64,000 bases of DNA, taken from assembly GCA_016748015.1 (NCBI GenBank), contig JAAOMT010000518.1, forward strand, positions 121,478-185,477, written 5' to 3'. This DNA is from Geosiphon pyriformis. Its lineage: Eukaryota > Glomeromycota > Glomeromycetes > Archaeosporales > Geosiphonaceae. The translations under genes were made by a program, and so were the position numbers. Shown one piece after another: positions 33,254 to 45,104 of this stretch; within the stretch, counting starts at the first letter, position 1, and each line of letters starts with the position of its first letter. A model generated the notes under the pieces. The model saw only the letters and a list, made by a program, of their open reading frames with translations. It ran no database searches and was not told where the DNA came from.

Positions 33254-34975
33254 CAGATGTCATTAGCATAAATGCTTTGAATTCTTAACAATTTAGACCA
33301 ATTGCTCTTGATTATGGTAATTGATGGAAACTAATTCTTTTTTTTTTTTCTCTTTATTTTTTTTATTTTTTTTTTTTGTTTGGAGCAGCAATATAGAAAA
33401 ATTGACTGTCTTGGAATAAACTTTGTGATAGTCTGGTAAAAAAGAAAAGCTCTCTCTAAGTTTTGGATATTAATGTTATCTTAGTAGCTTACCAAAAGGG
33501 TGAAAAGACAATGCCAGACCCTAATAACTGCACTTGTTAATGTGGAGAAGAAAGTTCACATCTATGGAAAACATTGCAATCAACAAAAAACAAACTCTGT
33601 GTCTTATAACCAAAAAACTCAATGGGTAAATTCATATCCAAGAATAGACCTTCAGAGATTGATAACACAAACACTGTGGAAAGAGCAAACAACCTTGAAA
33701 GACCAAAAAAATTAGAGTACCAAATATTACTATTATACTCTATCCAGTTTATCCATAACAGTAATTTACTAATTTTAATTGCTAAAAAGAATAAATTACA
33801 CAATTATTTAGAAATTTTTTTGTTAACTGAGGAATTATTAAAGCTAAGTATAGCTAAAACTTATTCTAATGTTCTGTTTTTTGCCAATATAATACTAAAA
33901 AAAAACAATTAAAAAATTTTAGATAATAACAGAACTGATTTGTTGATAAAAAAAACTGCTTATTCCTTCTATTTTTTGTTAAGTGATATATATAAACATT
34001 TTATGATGACTAAAAAGATGGCAGTATTTGGCAATACTTGTTATTTTGTTTGTAATTTGTATAGATTTGTTTATTATATTTAATAGAAAGTTGGTTTTAG
34101 TTTTGATATAATTTCTGATTCATTAATTTAAAAAGTGAATTAATCTTTGACTGTACAAATATAACACTCTAATTTACATATGTTTTCTAGATTTATTAGC
34201 AAAATTTCAGCCAATTTGCATATGTACTTAATAAAAACAGTACATAAAAAACTGTCAATAATAATTAAAAAAAGATTATATAACAAAACCTATCCTAATG
34301 TTTTATGTTTATTATATAAAAAGATGAAAATATTAGATTATGTATTTATTTATTCTAAAGATATTGGTGTTTATAAAAAACTACTGTTGAAACTTTTTGA
34401 TTATTAAATATTATTGGCTGGTGTTTATACTTTTTTTATCTCTATTGTATTATAAATATTGGTTTTATGTACATTTAATGTAGATTTGTATGCTGTAATT
34501 TGTAAAGATTTTGTTTTAAAGAAGTGGTTATTAAAAGCTGTATTAATTTTAAAAATAAAAAAAAGGCAGTTTTAACTGTTATTAAGTTTGTGTAATGTTT
34601 AGTAAAATAGCACTATTCAAGAATTTGGCTTCTTAAAGCTAAGTATAAAATTAATATAAAAAAAGCTGGTTTAATTGATAATATTAATATTTAATTGTTT
34701 TGTAAATTACTAGTTTGCTTGTTAAATGAAGTAATTTAGTTATTGGAAGTTATCAAGTTTTTTATAATTAGTTTTGGTTAGTGTAATCTGTATTTCTTTT
34801 TTTCTGGTTTAGCAAGTAAAATTATTATTAATCTAAATATGTAATAGTGTTTTATTTGATTTAAGTAGCTGGTCACATAAAGTAAATATATGAATTATAT
34901 TTAATTTAAACTTTTTAATTTAATTTTATGTATTAGATAACAATTAAACTTTATTTATAAAATAATGATAATAAA

Positions 34976-35860
34976 AAATTAGATTATTAATTAGATAATA
35001 ATATTTAATAATATAATAATTTAATAAAAATAAATTAAATTGTAATATATATTAATTGATAATAAAAATTATTAACTTAAATTTTTATTAATAATAATAA
35101 TAATTTAAAAATTTAAAAATTTATTTAATTTAATTTAAACAAAAACAATCTGATAATTAATATTAAAAAACTTTATTATATTTAATATTTTTTGACCAAT
35201 TATAATATTTATAGATAATATATTAATAAAAATATAGTTTATTATTTCTTCTACTTTTTTAAAAAATTTTTAAGTTGTAATTTTAACCAAAAAACTATTG
35301 TTTAAAAAATTAACTAGTTTTAAATCTAAATACTTTTTAAAGTTTGCATATTTTTAAAAACTATTTTTATTAAAATTACTATTTATAATTACAAAAAAAT
35401 TTTATTTACAGTTTTCAAATTAATTTTACCAGTTTAAACATGTTTTATTTTTATAAAAATACCAATATAAAATTTTAAAATTACAACAAAAAGTTTGATT
35501 TTAAAAAACAATTTAATTAATAATAGTTAACTAATTATTTTTAAAACTTTATATATATATTTAACCAAACTTATTTTTATAATAAATATAATACCAAACT
35601 TTAAATAACTAAAATTCAAACTAAAAATAAAGATTTTTATCTTATTAAACTTATTTATAATTTAAAATTTAATTTAATTCTTTAATTTAATTTTAATAAT
35701 AATAAATATTAAATTGTTTGAATTTTTTTGCTATTTTACAATGTTTTTTTGTTTTATAAAATTATTTATTACTTTTATTTTACATGTAATAATTTTCCAA
35801 AATAAATTATTTATTAAAAAAAATATATAAAACTTATTTTTGAAAAACATCTTATTTAAT
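34976..35860. other. Extremely AT-rich DNA
   Basis: Almost only A and T, with no open frame or recognisable element. It separates two LINE tails and may be older LINE sequence beyond recognition. Confidence 0.5.
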
Positions 35861-35869
35861 CTTGAAAGC

Positions 35870-36890
35870 TTGACCAATTTAGTAACTATATATAAATACT
35901 TTATTATGGCTAATAGTCTGCTGGTTTCTGGTAATGTTTGTCATTTTGTTCAGAACATTTTTAAGTCAGTGAATTAGATGCATTAAAAAACTGGTTTTGG
36001 TTCTAGAGTTTTAGGTAGTTTTTTAGTTTGTAATATTGATTAATCTATACTATAGCAGTTTGACATCCTGATTCACATATATTATTAGAGTTTATAAGCA
36101 AGACTTCAGTTGAATTGCACACTTATTTTATGAAGATTGTCTATGATAAACTGTCTATTGTTGTTAAGAAAAAACTTTATGCCAAATATTACTCTGGTGT
36201 TTTATGTTTGTATTATGAGGAGATTAAGTTTTCTAATTATGTGTTTATGTGTTATAAGAAGTTCATCTCCTGCAAGGCAATTTTGTTTAAGTATATTTTA
36301 TGTTGAAGGTTTCTGGCTGGTTCTTGTCTTTTCACCTCTTCTGTAGTTGTGAAATCTCTTCTCTCATGTTTATCTGATGTCAGTCTGTATTCTCTTTTTT
36401 ACAAAAACTTTGTGCTTGCAAGGTGGTTTGAGAAAATGATACAGATTTTTGATGATTATAAAGAAACTGCTCAGATTTTGGTTGATTTTGTGTATGGTTT
36501 GGATGTTTGACACCATTCTAAGTTGTGAAGATTTAGGTCTAGGTTTAGAGTAGATATAGAGAGAAATAATTTAGTTAGTAATTTAAGGGTAATGTCTGTG
36601 GTATTTGTTGGCTTAGTGCCAGTTTTTTTGGATAATGTGATTAAATTAATTGATATTAATGATTTATTTAGAATTAGTTTTGGTTTCTGTATATCTTGCT
36701 TGTTTTTTTCTGGTTTAGATGGTGAAGCTACTATTTATATAAAGGCTTAGTGTTGCTTTGATTAGTCTAAATGACTGGTTACATATAGTAAATACATGAA
36801 TTGTATTTAGCTAAGGTCTATAGTTTTGACTCTATATACTAAATAGTGATTGGGCTGCATTCATAAAATGTTAATAAAAAAAATAACTAA
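35870..36890 (+). mobile_element. 5'-truncated LINE copy C
   Basis: Matches the ORF2 C-terminus: HTYFMKIVYDKLSIVVKKKL near 36,115 aligns with the segment at 63,715 in the young copy, followed by SGVLCLYYEEIKFSNYVF where the zinc-binding C..C..H..C motif belongs. The 3' tail GACTGGTTACATATAGTAAA is near 36,773. Several stops. Confidence 0.7.
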
Positions 36891-38005
36891 TTTAAAAACA
36901 ACAAAAATAAAAATACTAAAACTTACAATTAATATACTAAAAAATTTTCAAAAAAAATATCTAAAATTAAATCAAAAACAGAAATTAATACTATAAAAAA
37001 GTAACAAATTATATAAAAAACAAGTAAAAACAAAATATTCAATCTAAAAAGTATTTTTAAAATTTTATTATAATATATTCAATTTTATTTTCAAAATAAA
37101 GACTTAAGCTTAAAAAAATATCAAATAAAATTGGTTTTAACTTATTATTATAACCAAAAAAATAATTAAAATAATTAGATATACAAAATATAAACGTTTT
37201 TTTTGTATAAAAACCAACAAAATAAATTTAAATAATTTCTAAAAATACATATTTATTAAATTTTTTGGAAAAAAATTATATTCTAATTTAGTATAACCAA
37301 AACATTTACAATTTTTACAATAAACCAAATTCAACTTAATTTATAATAAATTAATTTTATTAAATACAAAAATAATATAATATATTTTATTTTATTGTTA
37401 ATAAATATGTAATTAATAAGTTTTTTTACCAGTTTTTTTAAAAACTTTTCAAAGTTATGTACAGTAAGATTTATAAGCAAAATAAATAATACAGCTCTAA
37501 ACTTATTTTTTTGTTCTTAAATAACTTAATTTTTAATAATTTCAGTTATAAAATTGAATTTTACCAATTAAAATAGATTAATTAAAAGCTAAAAAATTAA
37601 TTTGACTTAATTTAATAAACTTTATTATAATTTTTTGTTACAATTTAATTAATTGTAATTAAATCAATATAATTTTATTAAATTCAGACAAAACTAAAAC
37701 AATTGTATTTTTAAAGCATTTATTAGAATTTTTTTAATAATTATTATCAGATCTAAATATATATTTAGCTTTTTAAAATTATTATTTACTAAAATATTCT
37801 TATTAATAGTTAATACTATAGCTTTTTTAAACAATTGTCTAATATAAACATAGATTTAATAATTTTTTAAAATTTTAAAAAGATAATAATCTTCTTAAAA
37901 CTATTTATAATTAAAAATAATTTTATAATCATTTATATTTTTTCGATAAATTTTTTTTTAATAGTTAAAAGATTAATTTAATTTTTTTTAATAGTTATTT
38001 TTATT
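36891..38005. other. Extremely AT-rich DNA
   Basis: No gene or element recognised; low-complexity A/T sequence. Confidence 0.5.
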
Positions 38006-38009
38006 TTTT

Positions 38010-38608
38010 TTATTGCTATAAAAGCTTGCTGGGAGTTTCTACTAATGGAAATATAATTGCTGATTCACTATATGAGATTACTTTTTCTATTGACTTGTAC
38101 ATAGCACTGGTTAAGAGTTTTGTGTTAAAGAGTTGGGTGGCTGACACAGTAGGCTGTTTGGGTGCTGATTTTGGTGGAGATGCATTGGTTGTTAATTTTG
38201 TTCATCATTTTGCTGAGAGTTACAGATCTGCTGTTTGGCTGCTTATAGCTAAGTTAAAGTTTTATTATGAGAAGCATAAGCTCCTGCTGCATAATAGTTC
38301 TTCTGTTCCTTTAGTATCTGGTTTGTCTTCCTTATGGTTTGCCAGAACAATTCGGGATTTCAGTTTCAGGTTAGGTATTCATGTGTGCTTTGGATTGTAT
38401 CTATGTCTAACCAAATCAGATTTTGGTTTCTTGAGTGATGTTTTTGTAGTAAAAAATTTAAGTGTGTAGTGCTGTCTTGATTGGCTTAAGTGGTTGGTCA
38501 CGTATAGAAAAGGCATAAGCCATGCTTAATTTAGATTCTGTTTTTGATTCTATGTACTTAGGTAGTGATTAGGCTGTACTCGTAAAACTTATAAAAAAAA
38601 AAAAAAAA

Positions 38609-38664
<56 letters not shown>
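38010..38664 (+). mobile_element. 5'-truncated LINE copy D with poly(A) tail
   Basis: An open frame 38,026-38,469 (147 codons) is the C-terminal end of the LINE ORF2 protein; WLLIAKLKFYYEKHKLLLHN and RLGIHVCFGLYLCL also occur in decayed form on the minus strand at 45,162-45,392. The canonical tail TGGTTGGTCACGTATAGAAA follows near 38,491. A tail of about 70 A (38,592-38,663, interrupted once by GT) ends it. Composition is much less AT-rich than its surroundings, so this is a relatively young insertion. Confidence 0.8.
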
Positions 38665-40530
38665 CCAATTGTTTAAATTTTAAAGCAATAAAATATAAAA
38701 ATAAAAGACAAATATTTTTTATTATTTATTTTAAAATTAATGCTAAGTAATAAAGCTACTAACTTATTTATATTTATTTTTTTTGTTTTTAAAATATTTG
38801 TTTAAGAGTTTAAAAAAATCTTATTTTTATTATTTGTTTTACAATTATTATTAACTACCAAAACAAATTTTTTTTTTAAAATTAATTTTTATATTATTAA
38901 ATTACTTAATAATAATTAAAAATTTATTCAAAAATTTAGTTAAAATAAATTTGTTTTATTATTCAAATTTTTGATATTTTTAATCAAATTTTTCTTATAA
39001 TACTATTAATAACAATTATTAAAAAAATTAATGTTTTGAAAAATAGTTGAAAAATAAAAGAAAAAAAAAGTTTTGTTTTTTGTTATTTATTTGTTATTGC
39101 ATTAAAAAAATTAATATTTAATAACTTTTATTTAAATTTATTTTTTTTAATTATAATTAAAACAAAATATAAAAAAGTTGTAAATATTACTTTTTTATAA
39201 TAATTAAAGTTTTATAAAATATAGATAAAATATTAATAATATAATAGTTTTTAAGGCATTTTTTTTTAATTAATAGTTTTTTTTCAGTTAAAATTTTTTT
39301 TTAAAAAACATATTAAAGTTTTTAAAATTATTTTTATTTTTTTTTAAAACTTTAAAATTTTTAATAATATGTCTCTTAAAATAAATTAAAATTAATTATT
39401 AATTATATTATTAAATATAATATTATATTGTGAATTTTTACTAATTTTAAAAACAAAACAAAATATATTTTTATATATTTTTTCAATTATTAAAAATTTT
39501 TTGAATAAATAGTTTTTATTTTAATGTTTAATAAAATTATTAAAATTAAAATAGCTTATATTAAGAATATATTCTAGTTTCTATATGGTTTTTTTAAACT
39601 TAATTATTAAAAACAATATTAAGTTTTTTTGTATAAAATTTATATTTTAAGTTTTTATAAATATTATTATATAAATTAAATTTGCTAAATTTTTTTTTAT
39701 TTTGAAAATTATAAAGTCTTTTGTAATTTTTGTTAATATTTTATTTTTGTTATTATTATCTTTTATAATGTTTTTTTAATACTATTTTGATAATATTAAA
39801 CTATTTAAAATGTTTTTAATAAAGTTGTTTTAGTTAAATTAAAGCTTATTAATTTGTGATTTTATATTATTGTTTATTTTTATTTTTAATATTGTTTTTG
39901 TTTATTGGCTTGTATTAATATAAAATAGTATTAAAATTTTGTTTTTAGTTAGTTAAAATAAGATAATTGCTTTTTAAAATACTTTTAAAGCCAAATTAAT
40001 TAACTTTTTTTCAAGTTATATTGTCTTTAAAATTAGCAAACTGGTTTTTTAAATTTATAATTATACTTGTTTTATTTTTTATTTTTTTAATTCTACTTAA
40101 TAATTACAATATGTAATTATATTTGATTTTTAAGAAAATTTGAATATTATAATTATTAAACCTAATATTTTAAAAAAATATTGTATTTGATAATAAACTT
40201 TTAATTATTAATATTGTTTTAAATATTAAATTTCAGATTATTTAACTGTTAATTATATGATATTATTATCTTTTTTTTTAAGTTTTTTAGTAATTTCCAA
40301 GTTTTTAATTCATTTTTATTAATATTAAGTTTTATATCAAGACTTTTGTTCTTTTAATTTTTTTTTTATCATATTTTTGGCTATTTTTGTTATTATTATT
40401 GTTAATTTTATGGTTAATTCTAGATTAAATTTTTTGAAATTTCAAATCTTTTAATTAACTGTATTAATAAAATTTGTTGTTGAATTAATTAGTTTTTGGT
40501 TATTTTTTTTAATTATAAATAATTAATTAA
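38665..40530. other. Extremely AT-rich DNA
   Basis: No feature I can support. It may be LINE sequence decayed beyond recognition, given the LINE tail at its right end. Confidence 0.45.
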
Positions 40531-40539
40531 GTTATAAAG

Positions 40540-40930
40540 TAAAATTTAATATTATTACAATAATTGTTATTATTATAAGCTTTACTGTTTTTTGGCTAAT
40601 TTGTTTAAAAATTTTGTTAATCTTAAAAATAAGATTAAATTTGGTCAAATAAATAATAATAAAATAAAATTTGTTAAGTTATTTTTTTTAAATAAGTCAA
40701 TTTTTAAATATTTAATAATATTATTATAAATAAGTTTTTTTAATATTAAGAATGATTTAGAAAAAATTAGATTGTTTTTAAATAAGTTTATTTTTACTTT
40801 TAGTTTTTTAGTTTAATTTAGTTTTAACTAACTTAAGTGGCTAATTACATGTAGAAAGTACATTAATTATGGCTATATTAAAATTTTTTGAATTTTATGT
40901 AATATTTAATAATTAAATTATATTTTGTTA
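40540..40930 (+). mobile_element. Decayed LINE tail, copy E
   Basis: GGCTAATTACATGTAGAAAG at about 40,839 followed by TACATTAATTATGG is the LINE 3' tail with transitions. Preceding AT-rich sequence resembles the ORF2 end only weakly. Confidence 0.5.
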
Positions 40931-41930
40931 AAAAAAATTAAAAATTTGTATTAACAATATTTGATTAAAAAAAACTTAAAATTTATTGTTTTTAGCAATT
41001 TTTTTAAGTGTATAAAGATATTATTTTAAATTTCAATAACTATTATGTTAGTTTTTGAAACAAATAAAATTTCTTAAGTTAAAATATTATGCTGTCTTGA
41101 AATTTATTTTGAATTAAGATATTTTTATCAATTATCTTTTTTATAAGTTTTAATAAAATTAAACAAGATAACAATATTATAAAAGTTAAAAAAAAAATTT
41201 TAAAAAATTTAACTTACTACTTTAACTTAAAATTTAAACCAAAAATTAATAATAAAAAAAACAAAAAAGATTATTTTAACTTAGTCAAACAATTTACAGC
41301 ACATCAAAAATTATTACCAAATATTTACAAATATTTAAACAAGAAATTTACATTAAATTATCACTTTTAATCATATTTTTTTCAGCTTTATTTGCTTAAA
41401 CTTAAATAATTAACTTATCACTAACTTATTTTTTAAGATTGAAAAACTTTTTATTACCAAAAAATCTAACTCAATAATAAAAACAAATTTACACAAGTAT
41501 AAATATTATTAATTACTTAACAAAAAATTAAAATAAATATTTAGAAACACTAACAAATAAAGAAAACATTTTTGAATTTATTAAAAAAAAAAAAAATAAT
41601 AACTATATATATTATTAAAATCTCAAAATTTTCAGAGAAATATTAAAACCAGTTCTTAAAAATAACTTGATAAAATCATAAAAACAAAAGATATAAATAA
41701 ATAAAATACAACAAAAATATTAAAACAATTTTTTATTTTTTTTAAAAAACTATTGTTAAATAGTTTAAAAACTTAAATACATTTTTTAACAGCTAATAAG
41801 TATTTAAAAATGCTTTTTTTAAGCTATTTTTTAAAATAGCTTTTAAAACATTAAACAAGAGTTAATTGAATCTGTAATAACTTTTTTTTTTATTAGAGTT
41901 TAATAAACAAGATCCAATCATTATCTAATA
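40931..41930. other. Extremely AT-rich DNA
   Basis: No gene. A/T low complexity between LINE tails of opposite orientation. Confidence 0.5.
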
Positions 41931-41939
41931 CAATATGAC

Positions 41940-44150
41940 CATATAGAATCTTAAATTAAATGTGGTTCACGTGTTTTCTACATGTAACCAGCTACTTGAG
42001 CCAGTTCAGGTTATACTATGTTGATGCACTAAAAGAAAACTTATCCAAAGATGACATTTTTTGAATGACAAGAAACAAAGTCACACTGCAAAGAACCAAT
42101 CCAACCAGTCATTCAGCTGTCTTCAAGGCATTAACTTTAATATCAATAGATTCATGTTTCCAAAGGAACATCAAGTTAAAAAACACTTCATTATCCAAAC
42201 CAACTGGGTGTTTTGAATCACCAGACATATCAATATCCTCCATGTAGCATTCTTTTTTTAAAGAAACCACTTCTCTTCCCAACTTATCAACAATTTTACT
42301 AAAAGAATCCAAATGTATTATAATCTCATTAACTTTAAAGCCAAGTTTACTGCTTAAGACCAAATCTCTATTAATAAAATGTTTGAACAATTTGACCAAA
42401 AAACCAACTGGTTTAACAATAGACTCAACCAAAGCAGAAAGCTTGACCAAATCAAACTTCAAAGAAGCCAACTGAAAAGACACTAAAAGATTACCAATAA
42501 TTATAGAAGAAGAAACAGGAGCTGCCAAGAGAAGAAACTCAGAAGAATTCAAGAAAGCAGAAGCTTTTACATAAGAAACACTACTCATAAAATGTGTTCT
42601 AAACACTTTGGGAGCCTTAAGAGAGAGAGGTGAAGAAACTTTGCAGTCTACAGCCAAATGGTTCACCTCTTAATATTTAAAGCAGTGTTGACAATTAGGG
42701 ATTTTCCACCAAATACGGCATTTTCTTAAGGTACTAGTTTTGACAATTGCAGAGTCCAAATCAATTTGGAAACCAAACATAACCAGAGCAAATTAAAAAC
42801 AACAACCAGAATCAAGCAAACAAAGAATGAAACAAGTCTGGCCACCAACCTAAAAGATCATATCACTAATCTCAAAAACAGTACAACCAGAAAAAAGATT
42901 GACCAACTTGGCCTTAAACTGATCACAAAACAAAATTGTCTTATTTTGATTGATAAGAGAAAAAATATAAACACTATCTTTGTCCACCAAAATCAACCAG
43001 TAAATAAGAGCAAAAGCAGCAGCATCCAATTTTTTAAAGTAAACAATCACATATTGCCAAACACTAGCAGGTTTCAGTATGACACAAAAAACTTCACCAA
43101 AAACACTAAGAGCTGACTTAATATTAGCAGCAGATACATCCAAAGGCACATCACACAGTGCAATAGCAGCAAAAAAAGAACTAGACTCAGAAACCACCAA
43201 AGACTTGGCAATTTTAAAAGAGGCAAGATGAACAAAGCTTGTAAGCTCAACCAAAAATGCAGCATTTAGAGAACTTAGGGAAGCAAACTCCACACAAAAG
43301 AGTTTTATATTGTCCTTAGAAACAGATTTTGCACCCAAAAAACCATGTATAGACTAAAAAACAGTCTTAACATAAGCCAATTTGATCTTAAAAATAGCAT
43401 CAGACACCAAAAAAGAGGCCATTCACTCAGCAAATCTTTAATAACTAGCAATAGTTTCCCAAGCACTACCAGCAGCAGCACCAGAAACCAGAAAGGGAGA
43501 TGATTTGGTTTCCATTTGGTCAGCCCAGTTTTCTGAAACAGATAACACTACAAAAGATGATTGGTTTGCTTTTAAAACTGGTAATGACCTACTAGAAGAC
43601 TCTACATTTGACAACACAATTAGTAATTGATCTTGGCCTATCTTAGATATGTGCTGGATGATATTATAAAGATCTCATCTAAAATCTCATTGGAAACCAC
43701 AAAGAGGTTTAGTGTAACAATAGCAGAGGCAAGCGACTGCCTCTACTTTTCTGAACTTTTGGTCTTTTTGACCATTTTTTTTAAAGAGAAGGTGTTAACA
43801 GCACCAGATGTTGAAGCTATGAAGGGGAATACCAGCTTGTTAACTGGTCTATTATTAAATATTTTTGGGCTCTTAGTAGGAGTAAAGGCAACACTGGGAC
43901 TAATCCAAGTGTGTCTTTTTGAAAAAACTTTAACTGGTAAAAAACCAGTCAAAAATGAGAAAGTTGCTTTAGTAGCTACCAAAGGCAGCTTTTTATGATT
44001 ATTAGGTAAAGGAAAGGCTTCTAAAACGTTCTGCCTAGTTGTTTTTACTACAGAAAGAGCTCTTCTGGTTAAAATTTTATTAAATATTAGGTATAGCTTT
44101 CTTACTCTTTGCTTTGATTATGGTCATAAAATTAAGGAGACAAAGAGTGT
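41940..44150 (-). mobile_element. LINE copy F on the minus strand: ORF1 followed directly by the 3' tail
   Basis: Read on the minus strand. A possible start at about 44,130 leads to decayed sequence, then an RRM-like region in 43,338-42,850 (IALCDVPLDVSAANIKSALS, then VFGEVFCVI and YVIVYFKKLDAAAFAL). A degenerate zinc knuckle with CQHCFKY and NHLAVDC lies near 42,660, and a helical tail in 42,666-42,109. The 3' tail follows at once (reverse complement of CTACATGTAACCAGCTACTT, near 41,980). No reverse transcriptase lies between ORF1 and the tail, so this is a deletion derivative or a non-autonomous form. Stops and frameshifts throughout. Confidence 0.7.
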
Positions 44151-45100
44151 TTACTTATTTTAAAAAGTTTTATAAAAAATTAAACAATTAAAAACAAACA
44201 AATATTATTTTAATGCTTAAGTTTTAAATTAATTTATTGTTAAATTAAAAAACAAACTTATCAAAAAAGTTTAATTATATGTTTTATAAGACTTAGTTTC
44301 TGTTATTTACAAAAAAAGTTGTAAATTATTTTACTAACTAACAGCAAAAATATTAACTAATATAATAATAAAACCAGAACAATTTTTTATCATTATTATC
44401 TAATAATTAATTTTAAAATTCAAATTATTATTATTATTACTATTACTTATCTATTATTTTTTTAGACTTCAAACAAATTATTATTAATTTGTTTTATTAC
44501 TAATATAATAACAACAATATTATTAATTATTAATAAGAAAATTGATTTAATTTAATCAATTTTTATTACAAAATTATTTTTAATTAACAAATTTTAGAAA
44601 TAGTTTTAACAATTAATTATTTTATAAAATAACAAATAACAATAACCAAAATATTTTATACTTAATTTAGTTTTTTAATAATATTTAAAGATTAAATTTT
44701 TATTAAACTGTATTTTTTAAAAATAAAACTTTAGTACAACAATAAAACTTTTTTAATAATATTACAATTTTATTAACAAAAATAACTAAAAATATTAATT
44801 TATTTGATATTTTTTTTTTGAATTTAAAGTCAACAAATTATTATTTTTATTTAATAATATAACTGTATTTAAACAAAAAGTACAATAATATATATTAAAA
44901 CCAAAATTAAGAAAAAGTTAATTTGGTTAATTTTAGATAGTAAATCTGTTAAAAATATTATTATTTACTAACTAATACAAAAACTTAATAAAATATTAAA
45001 AAATCAGCTTAAACAGTAATTATTGCAGTTTTTTTTATTATATATTTTACAAGTATAGTCCAACTATTACTTAAAACTATAGAATTATATAAGCTTTTAT
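44151..45100. other. Extremely AT-rich DNA
   Basis: No gene or element recognised. Confidence 0.5.
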
Positions 45101-45104
45101 ATTA

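Larger units (their letters stand above)
32438..33740 (+). mobile_element. Unclassified insertion in LINE copy A, containing an assembly gap
   Basis: Foreign sequence between LINE blocks that adjoin in the young copy (about 52,200-52,260). It starts TGTTACCC and has an LTR-like end GGACA at 33,251-33,255. A minisatellite lies inside, and a T-rich tract at 33,341-33,379 is followed by a region with normal composition and fragments such as GKFISKNRPSEIDNTNTVER. Possibly a solo LTR plus internal remnant of another retroelement. No polymerase domain or target duplication found. Confidence 0.4.
22630..34975 (+). mobile_element. Old LINE copy A, split by later insertions
   Basis: A decayed non-LTR retrotransposon that aligns by eye along most of its length with the younger copy at 47,870. 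ORF1 relics are at 22,640-23,980 and 29,510-29,970. ORF2 relics run 30,000-32,430 and 33,740-34,410; 31,112-31,378 still reads IIKKNYRKFKYYKFKTAKNI, matching the segment at 50,949 in the young copy. The zinc-binding C-terminus is at 34,200-34,400, and the 3' tail GCTGGTCACATAAAGTAAA is near 34,868. It is interrupted by Ty3 element 1 (23,993-29,508) and by an insertion at about 32,438-33,740. The segment corresponding to RNase H appears deleted near 33,930. Almost every codon third position is A or T, and stops are frequent. Confidence 0.8.
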
